From Paenibacillus hunanensis (GTDB lineage: Bacteria > Bacillota > Bacilli > Paenibacillales > Paenibacillaceae): a stretch of DNA of 64,000 nucleotides. The notes under the pieces were generated by a model. The model did not search any database. It was given only the letters and a program-made list of their open reading frames with translations, and was not told the origin of the DNA. Location of the stretch: NCBI RefSeq assembly GCF_014645615.1, contig NZ_BMMB01000006.1:62001-126000 (forward strand). The letters are read 5' to 3'. Position numbers and translations under genes: made by a program. Shown in pieces: positions 52,091 to 61,271 of the stretch (within the stretch, counting starts at the first letter, position 1; the number at the start of each line of letters is the position of its first letter).

Positions 52091-53671
52091 ATGAGCACAG
52101 GCAAATATATGATTGGTGTTGATATTGGCACAACGAGCACGAAGGCTGTTTTATTTGAAGAAAGCGGGAAAATTGTTGCACAGGGCAGTGTGGAGTATCC
52201 GCTGCACACACCGGTTCCTTCTGTTGCAGAGCAGGACCCGGAGCAGCTATTTCGAGCGGTAATCAATTCGGTGCGTCAGGTGATGGATAAGAGCGAACGT
52301 AGCGCGGACGATATTTTATTCGTATCGTTCAGCTCGGCGATGCATAGTATGCTCGTTGTGGACGATCAGGGAAAGCCGCTCACACAGGCGATCACCTGGG
52401 CGGATAATCGCAGTGCCGCCTACTGGCGTAAGCTTAAAGAAAGTGGCAAGGGTCAGGAAATCTACATGCGTACCGGTACACCGATTCATCCGATGTCACC
52501 GCTCACGAAGATCATGTGGATTACAGCTGAGAAGCAGGAGATCGCGAAGGCAGCTCACAAATATATTTCGATCAAGGAATATATCTTTTTACGATTGTTC
52601 GGTGAATATGTTGCTGACCATTCGATGGCATCGGCGACTGGATTGATGAATCTGGAAAAGCTGGACTGGGATGAGGAAGCATTGGAAGTAGCAGGTATTA
52701 CGCGTGATCATCTGTCCAAGCTCGTGCCAACAACGCAGGTGATGAACGGTCTGCATGGCACCTATGCTTCGGAAATGGGATTATCGCCATCTGTTCCATT
52801 TGTACTCGGTGCAAGTGATGGTGTGCTGTCCAATCTGGGTGTCGGCGCGATTGATCCAGGCGTTGTTGCCGTAACGATTGGTACAAGCGGTGCGATTCGT
52901 ACGGTGACGGATAAGCCGGTTACCGATCCGAAAGGACGCTTTTTCTGCTATGCATTAACTGAGGATCGCTGGGTTATCGGTGGGCCGGTCAATAATGGTG
53001 GGATCATTTTCCGCTGGATTCGTGATGAGTTTGCGGCGTCCGAGGTGGAGACAGCGAAGCGGCTTGGACTGAGTGCATACGAGGTATTGACCCGAATTGC
53101 GGAAAAGGTCGACCCTGGCGCAGATGGGCTACTGTTCCATCCGTATCTGTCTGGCGAACGTGCGCCGCTCTGGAATCCAGATGCACGCGGCTCATTCTTC
53201 GGACTGGCGCTGCATCATAAGAAGGAGCATATGATTCGTGCGGCACTGGAGGGTGTACTGTTTAATCTGTATACGGTTATGCTGGCAATCGAGGAGCAGA
53301 TCGGTGTACCGAAGAAAATTCACGCTACAGGCGGCTTTGCCCGCTCAGAGCTGTGGCGTCAGATGATGGCGGATATTTTTGATCAGCCTGTCATTGTACC
53401 GGAAAGTATTGAAAGCTCCTGTCTGGGTGCAGCAGTACTCGGTCTGTACGCAACAGGTCGGATCAAATCACTGGATGCGGTATCCAGTATGATCGGTACA
53501 ACATATGAGCATCGACCATATAAGGAGCATGCCTCCATCTACCGCGAGCTGCTGCCGATCTATATTCGCATCTCACGTAAATTTGCTGAGGATTATGAGG
53601 ATATTAGCGAATTCCAGCAACGGATGCTGGAGAAGCGTGGAGAGAAGGAGCCGGAAAAGAGTGATCTGTAA
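52091..53671 (+). CDS. gntK: gluconokinase (FGGY family)
   Basis: Phosphorylates gluconate to 6-phosphogluconate. 526 residues. The N-terminal ATPase motif is IGVDIGTTSTKAVLFE, the substrate region SSAMHSMLVVD with TWADNRS, the second phosphate motif TIGTSGAIRTV, and the FGGY C-terminal signature GGFARSELWRQMMADIF. A long GGAGAGGCGGGAG site precedes the ATG. It is co-directional with gntP. The C-terminal extension after about residue 500 is charged (KRGEKEPEK). Confidence 0.93.
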   Translation: MSTGKYMIGVDIGTTSTKAVLFEESGKIVAQGSVEYPLHTPVPSVAEQDPEQLFRAVINSVRQVMDKSERSADDILFVSFSSAMHSMLVVDDQGKPLTQAITWADNRSAAYWRKLKESGKGQEIYMRTGTPIHPMSPLTKIMWITAEKQEIAKAAHKYISIKEYIFLRLFGEYVADHSMASATGLMNLEKLDWDEEALEVAGITRDHLSKLVPTTQVMNGLHGTYASEMGLSPSVPFVLGASDGVLSNLGVGAIDPGVVAVTIGTSGAIRTVTDKPVTDPKGRFFCYALTEDRWVIGGPVNNGGIIFRWIRDEFAASEVETAKRLGLSAYEVLTRIAEKVDPGADGLLFHPYLSGERAPLWNPDARGSFFGLALHHKKEHMIRAALEGVLFNLYTVMLAIEEQIGVPKKIHATGGFARSELWRQMMADIFDQPVIVPESIESSCLGAAVLGLYATGRIKSLDAVSSMIGTTYEHRPYKEHASIYRELLPIYIRISRKFAEDYEDISEFQQRMLEKRGEKEPEKSDL

Positions 53672-54186
53672 GAGAAGCAAGCAGGGTCGCTTTTGTACAG
53701 CTATTTTCTAGAAGTTGGGTGTCACCACGTTAGTCACTTCGAGATCGCTACCTTGTAGACAGCAGGCATCAGCTCTAATGAAGCCGCGTTTACTTGGCGC
53801 ATGAGCTGGAAATTGAGTAAGCATAAATAGAATAAGTAATAATAAAGACGGGCAATCTACAGACGATAAAGGACTGTGGATCGCCCGTCTTTAGATTGGT
53901 AGGCAGGTCATTCAGATGAGAGTGTATAAGCTCCTTTACAGAATCGTAGATATGAAATGCAGAGCCGAGAGTGAGATCATGAAGCGCGGTATATGAAGTC
54001 TCATTTGTATACCATTCATGCCGTATCAATTTCCGTGCTCGCTGGATTTATGATAACGGTAAAGCTACAATGAATAAAGGAATACAATACCAGCTTAGCT
54101 ATACAGATTTCGACGAGGCCGTACATAGTTATTTTCTACAATTGAATATCCCTTACAGCATGTGTAGACGAGAGGAGCTAGAGCAG
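53672..54186. other. intergenic region after gntK
   Basis: Contains a terminator at 53844-53893. The GNAT frame is open upstream to 54070, but no ribosome site supports that start. Nothing else was seen. Confidence 0.5.
53844..53893 (+). terminator. intrinsic terminator of gntPK
   Basis: AAAGACGGGC pairs with GCCCGTCTTT, with ATCTACAG/CTGTGGAT above. It is symmetric enough to work in both directions. Confidence 0.85.
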
Positions 54187-54657
54187 ATGATCGAATTAAT
54201 ACCGATGAATACGGAGCAGTTTATGACATTTCGGGAGCAATCGATGAATGATTTTGCAGCGGAAAAGGTTGCTGCGGGTGAATGGCAGGAAAGTGATGCG
54301 TTAGAGCAGGCGATCCAATCCTTTGCTAAATATTTGCCAAATGGTCTGGAGACGGAGGGCGCCTTTATTTATAATGTGCGCGATAGCCAGAGTCAGGAGG
54401 ATGTGGGCTATTTGTGGGTACAGGTGAATGAGACACCACGGGGTAAAATTGCGTTTATTTACGATATTCTTATTGGGGAGCCGTATCAAAATAAAGGCTA
54501 TGGTACAGGGACGATGCTCGCGCTAGAACAGGCGATGAAGGAGCAAGAGGTGCAGCGTATTGATCTGCATGTGTTCGGGCATAACGATCGTGCGCTGCAT
54601 GTGTATCAAAAGGTAGGCTATCATATTACCGATTACCATATGTCCAAAGCATTATAA
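54187..54657 (+). CDS. GNAT family N-acetyltransferase
   Basis: Protein of about 156 residues starting MIELIPMNTEQFMTFREQSM. The opening pattern with DFAAEKVAAGEW is typical of one Bacillales GNAT group. Motif A is EPYQNKGYGTGTMLAL, and the C-terminal segment is FGHNDRALHVYQKVGYHIT. AGGAG lies 9 bases before the chosen ATG; 39 extra upstream codons have no site. Acceptor unknown. Convergent with the next GNAT gene. Confidence 0.87.
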   Translation: MIELIPMNTEQFMTFREQSMNDFAAEKVAAGEWQESDALEQAIQSFAKYLPNGLETEGAFIYNVRDSQSQEDVGYLWVQVNETPRGKIAFIYDILIGEPYQNKGYGTGTMLALEQAMKEQEVQRIDLHVFGHNDRALHVYQKVGYHITDYHMSKAL

Positions 54658-54663
54658 TACACA

Positions 54664-54702
54664 TCAAACAACCGGAGGCTTACATGCCCTCCGGTTGTTT
54701 GA
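54664..54702. terminator. bidirectional hairpin overlapping the end of a GNAT gene
   Basis: TCAAACAACCGGAGG pairs perfectly with CCTCCGGTTGTTTGA over a 9-base loop. The right arm is the last codons of the minus-strand GNAT gene, so coding sequence doubles as terminator stem. U-rich sequence is only within the stem. Confidence 0.65.
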
Positions 54703-55240
54703 TCATACGCTCGTAAGCATGACCGCCGATCTCGATACAGCCGTCTGGCACATAGCCAAGTCGCTCATACAAGGCTCTGGCTCTGCTGTTCTCTACATCC
54801 ACGATCAGTAATACTTTAGGATGTCCCAGCCGCACTGCTTGCTGCTCAAATTCACGAATAAGCTGTGTACCGAGTCCCTGTCCTTGAAAGGAAGGATGTA
54901 CCGCAATCGAATCGAGATAGTATTCATCTGCTCTTGCTTCAGGGATGATGCCGTCATCTGGCAAGCCCAGCTGCTGCAAACGCTGCTTGATCGGCGCATC
55001 CAGCTGTTCAATATCTTTTCCATGATAAGCAAGCACGAAGCCTGCAATTGTGCCATCACGTTCCAGTACACTTACCTGATCATGACTTAAACGATTCCCC
55101 TTTTGACGGAAAAAGGATTCCAGTACGTCCAGCATCTCTGCTTCATCTGTAGCGCCAGTCAGTACATAACCAATCTCACCAATCGCGGAGCTAATCAGCG
55201 GAATGACAGCTGATGCATCCTGAGGTGTAGCTTTACGCAT
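54680..55240 (-). CDS. GNAT family N-acetyltransferase
   Basis: Protein of about 186 residues. MRKATPQDASAVIPLISSAI opens it, the central strand is DSIAVHPSFQGQGLGTQLI (motif A), and the end is ARALYERLGYVPDG. GAGGAGGG lies 6 bases before the ATG. Its last codons lie in a hairpin shared with the convergent GNAT gene. Acceptor unknown. Confidence 0.88.
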   Translation of the reverse strand: MRKATPQDASAVIPLISSAIGEIGYVLTGATDEAEMLDVLESFFRQKGNRLSHDQVSVLERDGTIAGFVLAYHGKDIEQLDAPIKQRLQQLGLPDDGIIPEARADEYYLDSIAVHPSFQGQGLGTQLIREFEQQAVRLGHPKVLLIVDVENSRARALYERLGYVPDGCIEIGGHAYERMIKQPEGM

Positions 55241-55496
55241 TCCAATCCCTCCTCTACTTTGTCGTGGCATGGATCACCATCATTTTGTATGTAAGCTGAG
55301 CGTTATCGAACTAGCTCAAACGCCACTTCTTATTATATCACAGCCCATGTCATAGTCTTCAAAGGCAATCGTGATGACGACAGCTAACAGCGTTTATTTG
55401 TATTTAAACAGGCGGAATTTGTGACGCTTCGTCTCTATATGTTTAAATGAATATATAGGCATACGCACTTATAAACCGGAAGGATGGAGATCAGTC

Positions 55497-56960
55497 ATGG
55501 AAAATACGCTCATTCGCACGCAGTATGGAGAGGTTCAAGGGATCCGTCAAGATGGTGCTGTTATTTGGAGAGGCATTCCGTATGCTGAACCCCCTGTTGG
55601 AGATTTACGTTTTCAGCCGCCACAACCACCCAAGCCGTGGCAGGAGCCGCGTGATGCGACACAATTTGGCCCGGTATGTGAACAGCCGGATAGCGAGCTG
55701 GAGCAAGCTTTTCCTGCTCATGTTCGTCCTGTGAAGTCAGAGGATTGTCTGTATCTGAATATCTGGGCTTCGGATACCTCCACACCGGATCGTCCGGTCA
55801 TGGTCTGGATTCATGGCGGCGCATTCGTCACGGGCGCGGGTAGTCTGCCATTTTATGATGGAACATCCTTTGCGGTAAATGGAGATATGGTCGTGGTGAC
55901 GATTAACTATCGTCTGGGGCCGCTTGGTTTCCTGGATCTATCTTCGTATGGTATGCCCGACTCAGCGAATCTTGGATTACAGGATCAGATCGCTGCACTT
56001 AACTGGGTACGTTCTAATATTGCTGCCTTCGGCGGTGATCCAGAACGAATTACAGTGTTCGGCGAATCGGCTGGAGCGATGAGTGTTGCTTCACTGCTGG
56101 CCATGCCAGCTGCAAAAGGCTTGTTCCGCGCTGCGATTATGCAGAGTGGCGCTTCCCAGGTGCTGGCGCCAAGCACAGCGCGCGGCGTGACCGAGGCGAT
56201 GATTCGCACGCTCGGCGGTCAAGCAGGTGATGCCTCCGTATTGATGGACGCATCGGCACAACAATTGCTGCAAGCCGCTTCGCGTTTACATGAATCGAGT
56301 GAAGCGGGTCTGCTCACGATGCCATTCCAGCCTGTACTGCATGCACAGACCTTACCTGTAGAGCCTGTACGAGCGATTCAGGATGGCGCAGCCAAAGGTA
56401 TTGCGCTAATGATCGGAACGAATCAGGATGAAGGACGTTTGTTCATCAATCGCTCAGAACATATGATGGATAAAGGAGTAGCGGGACAACGTCTCGAAGC
56501 GATGACCGGTCAGGACGTCGAGCTGCTGCTGGAGCGTTACCCGGAAACGATAGAAGGTCAGGCGCAGATTTTGACCGATCTATTCTTCTGGCGTGCAGCG
56601 ATCCAGTACGCTGAAGCCCAGCTTACGCATGCACCTGTGTGGATGTATCGCTTCGACTGGAACCAGCCTGGACATGACTTTTTCGGTACGGCCACTCATG
56701 CAACCGAAATTCCGTTCGTATTCAACAATACTGCTGTGCTAGAGCGCTCCGGCGTGAAGCTAGATGAACAGACCGTTAATCTGGCTAATCAAATGCAGCG
56801 AGCATGGATTACCTTTGCCCATACGGCAACACCAACGACACTGGAAATTCCATGGACGGATTACAATAAGCACGACCGTACAACCATGATCTTCAATCGT
56901 GAAATCGAACTTGCCCACGACCCGGACGGTGAAAAGCGTCTTGCATTGATCGGTGAGTAA
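55497..56960 (+). CDS. pnbA: type-B carboxylesterase (para-nitrobenzyl esterase family)
   Basis: Serine esterase of 487 residues. The oxyanion-hole motif is WIHGGAFVTGAG, and the nucleophile lies in the signature FGESAGAMSV. The acid is in NQDEGRLF and the catalytic His in ATHATEIPFVF. Disulfide Cys residues of the eukaryotic family are partly kept (SEDCLYLN). There is no signal peptide, so it is cytoplasmic like Bacillus PnbA. AAGGATGGAG precedes the ATG. Natural substrates are unknown. Confidence 0.92.
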   Translation: MENTLIRTQYGEVQGIRQDGAVIWRGIPYAEPPVGDLRFQPPQPPKPWQEPRDATQFGPVCEQPDSELEQAFPAHVRPVKSEDCLYLNIWASDTSTPDRPVMVWIHGGAFVTGAGSLPFYDGTSFAVNGDMVVVTINYRLGPLGFLDLSSYGMPDSANLGLQDQIAALNWVRSNIAAFGGDPERITVFGESAGAMSVASLLAMPAAKGLFRAAIMQSGASQVLAPSTARGVTEAMIRTLGGQAGDASVLMDASAQQLLQAASRLHESSEAGLLTMPFQPVLHAQTLPVEPVRAIQDGAAKGIALMIGTNQDEGRLFINRSEHMMDKGVAGQRLEAMTGQDVELLLERYPETIEGQAQILTDLFFWRAAIQYAEAQLTHAPVWMYRFDWNQPGHDFFGTATHATEIPFVFNNTAVLERSGVKLDEQTVNLANQMQRAWITFAHTATPTTLEIPWTDYNKHDRTTMIFNREIELAHDPDGEKRLALIGE

Positions 56961-57465
56961 GCTCAGATAGCGATGAGTACATGCAAATAACGATCAGCTA
57001 CATGTATGATTAGCCTATGCAGTTCAAGGCTTGGTAATAAAAAATAACGTAGAATGGTAATGCCTTGCGCCAGTAGAGTTGTTATACAATACTGATGCTC
57101 GCAGGGGTTGCTTACATTATCTCACAAGTATAAAAGAGCAGTGCCTATGGGTGCTGCTCTTTTGGTTTATATCCGAATACACGCTAGATGAATGATACCG
57201 TAGCAATTAAAAATGATATCGTAGGAATTGAAGTAAACACACAATAGAAATCTTCAGCTATGCAATGAATCGAGCAAAGCCTTTTATGCAAATGAGTTAA
57301 TACTTATCTATGAATAACGCAGTATTCATCCCATTATGCTAAACTGGAATTTGGACTTCGACGAAGTTGGGTTCTCATTTATATTGTATATAGATGATGT
57401 ACTTGAATTATACATAAACTTGTATCAATGCGAGATGTAGAGAACAGAGAGAAGGAAATCCGTGA
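56961..57465. other. intergenic region after the carboxylesterase
   Basis: Contains a terminator at 57132-57163. ATGATACCGTAGCAATT and ATGATATCGTAGGAATT form a short imperfect direct repeat near 57188-57228. No gene was seen. Confidence 0.5.
57132..57163 (+). terminator. intrinsic terminator
   Basis: AAAAGAGCAGTGCC pairs with GGTGCTGCTCTTTT, one wobble, over a 4-base loop. Confidence 0.9.
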
Positions 57466-57551
57466 GTTCGTTCACTGGTTGCTTGGCGGAGTGGTCAATA
57501 TTGCCAAGCAATGGGTTCTGTAAGCCTAATCTAGTGCAAAAGGTAACGAAC
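57466..57551 (+). ncRNA. candidate structured element upstream of the HD-GYP gene
   Basis: GTTCGTT (57466) pairs with AACGAAC (to 57551), enclosing TTGCTTGGC (57479) paired with GCCAAGCAA (to 57511). The enclosed stem and outer helix resemble an aptamer layout. It matches no riboswitch class I know, including c-di-GMP-I and -II. Confidence 0.3.
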
Positions 57552-57601
57552 CTATGCGTAAACATGTACACATTCTTTGTATGATTGAGCAGTAAGTTCT
57601 A

Positions 57602-57629
57602 TAACATTCCCCCTCTTTCTATCCGATAA
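57602..57629 (+). promoter_or_regulatory. possible SigD-type promoter of the HD-GYP gene
   Basis: TAAC and TCCGATAA are separated by 16 bases; the SigD consensus is TAAA, 15 bases, GCCGATAA. It lies about 126 bases before the start, as the similar motif does before the chemoreceptor. Confidence 0.35.
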
Positions 57630-57754
57630 AGAGTATTATTTAGCAAGCGTCAAAACATGCCGAATTGTTACATAGTTAGCGCTTTATCTGCATATTTTGC
57701 ATGATTGAAGTTGCATCCGATCCAGCATAACGAATGAATAACGGAGGGATGATT

Positions 57755-58810
57755 TTGCTCATACATATTGATGAAGTCAAACAGGGAGACCGTCTGTCTG
57801 CCGATGCATTTAACCGTTCCGGTGTACCTTTGCTCAAGCAGGGCACAATTTTATCACTGGACGATATTACATTATTGATGCGCCATCGCCTTGACTATGT
57901 AGATATCGATCATAGCGCTGTTGCAACTAGCGCAGCATCTACAGCCGCTGTCGCAGATTTACCAGCGATGCCGAATATGTTGCGACAAAGTATCGAAATG
58001 TCATTACAGACGTATCAGTCTCTATTTTTAGAATCGCTAACCAAAGGACGGTTCAGCGCCGATCTGACGGATCGCTTGCTTGATCCGCTGTTGCTTGATG
58101 TGGATCGCAAAAAGGATGTCGTTTCCCTACTGCTAATGCTAGAAGAAGAGGACGATCATATTTATAGCCATTCTCTCAAAGTAGGCTTGCTTAGCTATTA
58201 CATTGCAGGCTGGCTGGGGCACAGCGAAGAGGAGTGCTATCGGATTAGTCGTGCCGGTTATTTACATGATATCGGCAAAAGTAGACTGCCTTCGATCTTA
58301 CGTAACGGCAAGGCGAATATGAATCCGTCCGAGCTGAAGGAATATCGCAAGCATACACAATATGGCTACGATCTGATCATGGATTCGCTCAAGGACAAGG
58401 TGACCGCACTGGTCGCATTGCAGCATCATGAGCGCGGAGATGGAAGCGGTTATCCGCAGCGATTGTACAAAAATGGTATTCATGCGTACACTCGCATCGT
58501 ATCGGTTGCTGATGAATTTATTAATATGGCAGTTGTGAATGAGGACGGTAGCAAACAGGGCTTGATTCGTATTTTGCAAAATATTTATGAACTGGGCTTC
58601 TCCAAGCTGCATGAGCAACCTGTACAGGCACTGATCTATCATATGTCGCCGAATCTGGTCGGCAAGCGAGTGGAGCTGGACAATGGTGAGAACGGTACAA
58701 TTGTGCTGGCGAATCAAACCGATCTATTCCGTCCACTTGTGCAAATTGGTGAGCAGTTTATTGATCTAGCGAAGCAAAGACAGGTTAATATTCGTAAGGT
58801 GTTCATTTAA
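57755..58810 (+). CDS. HD-GYP domain protein, probable c-di-GMP phosphodiesterase
   Basis: Protein of about 351 residues. The N-terminal 60 residues (IHIDEVKQGDRLSADAFNRSG) resemble DUF3391-like regions before HD-GYP domains. The HD-GYP domain has SHSLKVG, the metal pair in YLHDIGKSRLP (His 171, Asp 172), HHERGDGSGYP with the GYP motif near 232, and VADEFINMAV. The key residues for c-di-GMP breakdown are present. TTG 57755 is chosen because GGAGGG lies 6 bases before it; ATG 57749 touches the site and ATG 57734 has none. A terminator follows. Confidence 0.85.
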   Translation: MLIHIDEVKQGDRLSADAFNRSGVPLLKQGTILSLDDITLLMRHRLDYVDIDHSAVATSAASTAAVADLPAMPNMLRQSIEMSLQTYQSLFLESLTKGRFSADLTDRLLDPLLLDVDRKKDVVSLLLMLEEEDDHIYSHSLKVGLLSYYIAGWLGHSEEECYRISRAGYLHDIGKSRLPSILRNGKANMNPSELKEYRKHTQYGYDLIMDSLKDKVTALVALQHHERGDGSGYPQRLYKNGIHAYTRIVSVADEFINMAVVNEDGSKQGLIRILQNIYELGFSKLHEQPVQALIYHMSPNLVGKRVELDNGENGTIVLANQTDLFRPLVQIGEQFIDLAKQRQVNIRKVFI

Positions 58811-58867
58811 ACACATCGATCAAACAATGGAATGGGCAAGTATAAAGTAATCACCCCGCATATATCT

Positions 58868-58913
58868 AAAATAGTCATTGTCCTGGGGCAATGGCTATTT
58901 TTTTATAGGTGCT
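58868..58913 (+). terminator. intrinsic terminator of the HD-GYP gene
   Basis: AAAATAGTCATTGTCC pairs with GGCAATGGCTATTTT, with wobbles, followed by more T. Confidence 0.85.
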
Positions 58914-58959
58914 CATATTACAATGGTACCAACAACACAGTCATAGCATAGGAGGTATT

Positions 58960-59523
58960 ATGGATACCATTCAACGATACGAGGATGGCCTACTCGCAAT
59001 CCGACAGATGACAGAAGCAGATACACACCGAATATGGGAGCTAGCTTTTCAAGAGGAAAGTCCACAATGGAAAAAATGGGATGCCCCTTATTATGCTCAT
59101 CAAGCGCTAACCTATGAACAGTTTCTTGAACAGAAAAAGGTACAAATGATCGATAATCCAGCACGCTGGGCGATTGAAGTGGATGGCGAACTGATCGGAA
59201 TGGTTAGCTATTACTGGGAGCATGAGGAATCGCTGTGGCTGGAGATGGGCATTGTGATTTTTCAGCCGGACTATTGGAGTGGCGGTTACGGGACGCGTGC
59301 ACTTCGGTTATGGATCAATCATTTATTCCAGACGATGCCGCTTGTGCGAGTTGGTTATACGACATGGTCAGGCAATGAGCGCATGATTCAGGTTGGTTAT
59401 AAGCTGGGTATGACGATGGAGGCACGTCTGCGTAAATGTAGATTGTATGAAGGTGTCTATTATGATTCGATTCGGATGGGCATGCTGCGTGAGGAATGGG
59501 AGCAGCAAACCGAGCAGCAATAG
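58960..59523 (+). CDS. GNAT acetyltransferase, RimJ/RimL-like
   Basis: Protein of about 187 residues. LAIRQMTEADTHRIWELAFQ opens the fold; MGIVIFQPDYWSGGYGTRALRLW is the RimJ/L-type motif A region, and MIQVGYKLGMTMEARLRKCR the typical end. AGGAGG lies 4 bases before the chosen ATG. It begins just after the HD-GYP terminator. Acceptor unknown; this subgroup often modifies protein N-termini or spermidine. Confidence 0.87.
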   Translation: MDTIQRYEDGLLAIRQMTEADTHRIWELAFQEESPQWKKWDAPYYAHQALTYEQFLEQKKVQMIDNPARWAIEVDGELIGMVSYYWEHEESLWLEMGIVIFQPDYWSGGYGTRALRLWINHLFQTMPLVRVGYTTWSGNERMIQVGYKLGMTMEARLRKCRLYEGVYYDSIRMGMLREEWEQQTEQQ

Positions 59524-59756
59524 TTATAATGTGGTAGTCACAGATAAGGACTAAAGGTTAGCCTGCGATGTATAAGTATCGCACGCTTTGCGATTCACAG
59601 AGAAGAATGGATAAAACGGATTACTACTGTAGCGGATAGATAACGAATATACGAATGCAATAAATAACATGCTACAAAATAACGGTATACGTACAAGACA
59701 TACACATAATAAATCATGCACAATACAAGTGCATGATTATATTGACTGCAAAATGA
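59524..59756. other. intergenic, nothing recognised
   Basis: Spacer between convergent genes. GTGCATGATT/AATCATGCAC (about 59715-59740) forms a small inverted repeat. No gene was seen. Confidence 0.5.
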
Positions 59757-59807
59757 AAAGCCCGCGTACCCGATATCCGTCTGGATGATCCGGCACGCGG
59801 GCTTTTT
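59757..59807. terminator. bidirectional terminator between GNAT and SLH genes
   Basis: AAAAGCCCGCGT pairs with ACGCGGGCTTTT, with CGGAT/ATCCG above. A and T runs on both sides let it serve both convergent genes. Confidence 0.88.
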
Positions 59808-59827
59808 ACATATAGTACAGCTTATAC

Positions 59828-59889
59828 CATACCAATATTAGCACATACAGCTACACAGCTTGCATCATACCGATATCAGCACATACAGC
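59828..59889. repeat. 24-base direct repeat downstream of the SLH gene
   Basis: CATACCAATATTAGCACATA and CATACCGATATCAGCACATA, each followed by CAGC, lie 38 bases apart with two mismatches. They lie between the SLH gene and its terminator. Confidence 0.75.
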
Positions 59890-59899
59890 ATAGCGCGTA

Positions 59900-60613
59900 T
59901 TATTTGCTTTCCCCTGTGCTATCACTTGGCTCAAACATTCCACCGCTATTTTGCGCCTGATTCGTCAGCTCCGGATGCTTTTGCAGGTAGTCGAGTGCAT
60001 TGTAGATCATAACAGCTGCTTCCGCGCGAGTGATCGATTCTTTTGGATTGAATTTACCGCTACTATCCAGCGCGTTTACCTTGAGCGCGAGTGAACGCTG
60101 GATTGCACCTTGATAGTCTGCGGTAATTTTCGATTCATCGGCAATGGCAACTGGATCGATTTTGAACATGGGCAGATTGCCTGCTTTTTGCATCGCTTCC
60201 ATCAGGTAATTGGTGAACTGCTCACGAGTAAGCTTGGCAGCTGGATCGACTTCACGTGGAACATCGATGCCATTCAGCGTTGCGATAATGAACGCATCCG
60301 AATACCATACGCCATCCTTCACCTTGGTATAGGAATCGCTCGCTTGCGGTGCTTTGATAAATTGGAATTCTGCCAGGCTCAGCTGGAAGCTCTTCACGAG
60401 CATCTGTACGCCCTGTGCAGTGCTCAACGTTTGCTCTGGTTTGAATTGTGTAGCGGTTACGCCGCTAATGAAGCCACGTTCCTGCAACGATTCAATCTTT
60501 TCTTTTCCATCCACTTTTGCGATATCGCTGAATTGACTGGCTGCCAATGCATTCACCCCGATCGATAGTGTTAATACGGATGCCACAGCTAGTGAAGCCC
60601 ATTTGTATTTCAT
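59900..60613 (-). CDS. S-layer-homology (SLH) domain protein, secreted
   Basis: Protein of about 237 residues. MKYKWASLAVASVLTLSIGV with NALAA is a signal peptide cleaved near residue 24. The mature protein is made of SLH-type segments: FSDIAKVDGKEKIESLQERG, a divergent middle one with LTREQFTNYLMEAM, and the clear FNPKESITRAEAAVMIYNAL near the C-terminus. SLH modules bind pyruvylated cell-wall polymer. Nothing else is attached, so the protein is essentially wall-binding. GAGAGGGG lies 7 bases before the ATG. The longer frame to 60700 is ignored because it hides the signal peptide. Confidence 0.85.
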   Translation of the reverse strand: MKYKWASLAVASVLTLSIGVNALAASQFSDIAKVDGKEKIESLQERGFISGVTATQFKPEQTLSTAQGVQMLVKSFQLSLAEFQFIKAPQASDSYTKVKDGVWYSDAFIIATLNGIDVPREVDPAAKLTREQFTNYLMEAMQKAGNLPMFKIDPVAIADESKITADYQGAIQRSLALKVNALDSSGKFNPKESITRAEAAVMIYNALDYLQKHPELTNQAQNSGGMFEPSDSTGESK

Positions 60614-61053
60614 TGTTATTCCCCTCTCTTTTTTCGAATTATATTCCTTATTCTTCCTGCTTACTCTATTAACGCTTAGCTCGTTCAGATTGTTGCACAC
60701 GTTCGATACTTTTAATTATAAATCATAAAAATACGAATCAGTCTATAGTCACATGTAAAGAATGCTAACTAAGTGGTACTTTGGCATAGAGCTGTTACCG
60801 AACTATGTCGAAGGTTATGGGAAAAGTATCCGAGCTAAGACCCAGCAGGTTGGGTCTATTGATTCATTTATAGGAATTAATCCAAAATATGTATTTAAAC
60901 TATTTTCAATAGGAAGATTTGGGGGTATAACTATAGTAACTTAAATGACATATGGTACTACCGGATAGGACTTCCTAGGAAGTGCTCCTACACATTCAAT
61001 AATAAAATGAAGAATATAAAAACTGCGCATGAGCGAACAGGAGGGTGAACGAT
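60614..61053. other. intergenic region, no firm gene
   Basis: A 60-codon plus-strand frame (60762-60944) has only a weak TAAAGA before its ATG and no recognisable product. Hairpins AGACCCA/TGGGTCT (near 60838-60857) and palindrome ACTTCCTAGGAAGT (near 60968) are present. Confidence 0.4.
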
Positions 61054-61230
61054 ATGATTATCAACTTGAGCGTGCATCAGATGACACCATACAATCACCA
61101 GCAATTCAGACCGCAGACAACATCTGTCGAAACGAAATCGGCAAACACACATGGTGGTCAAAGCTTTGAAGAATTGCTGAGTGCACAAATGGCTGGTAGC
61201 ACAGGCATTACGACTTCTCGCAAACGCTAA
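61054..61230 (+). CDS. small hypothetical protein, 58 residues
   Basis: AGGAGGG lies 8 bases before the ATG, and a terminator follows 42 bases after the stop, so this is a well-framed small gene. The product (MIINLSVHQMTPYNHQQFRP at the start, QSFEELLSAQMAGS near the end) is hydrophilic and Gln/Thr-rich with a short amphipathic helix near the C-terminus. It has no signal peptide or membrane segment. I recognise no family. Confidence 0.7.
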   Translation: MIINLSVHQMTPYNHQQFRPQTTSVETKSANTHGGQSFEELLSAQMAGSTGITTSRKR

Positions 61231-61271
61231 AACAATGAACACATGAATACGATATACGTCTGATTACATAT

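Noticed and set aside
54187..59523. Several GNAT genes as a resistance or toxin-acetylation island
   Set aside because: The acetyltransferases are of different subfamilies, in different orientations, with separate ribosome sites and terminators; no toxin or regulator partner is present.
60762..60944. 60-codon frame between the SLH gene and the small ORF
   Set aside because: Only a weak TAAAGA precedes the ATG and the product resembles nothing known; left as uncertain.
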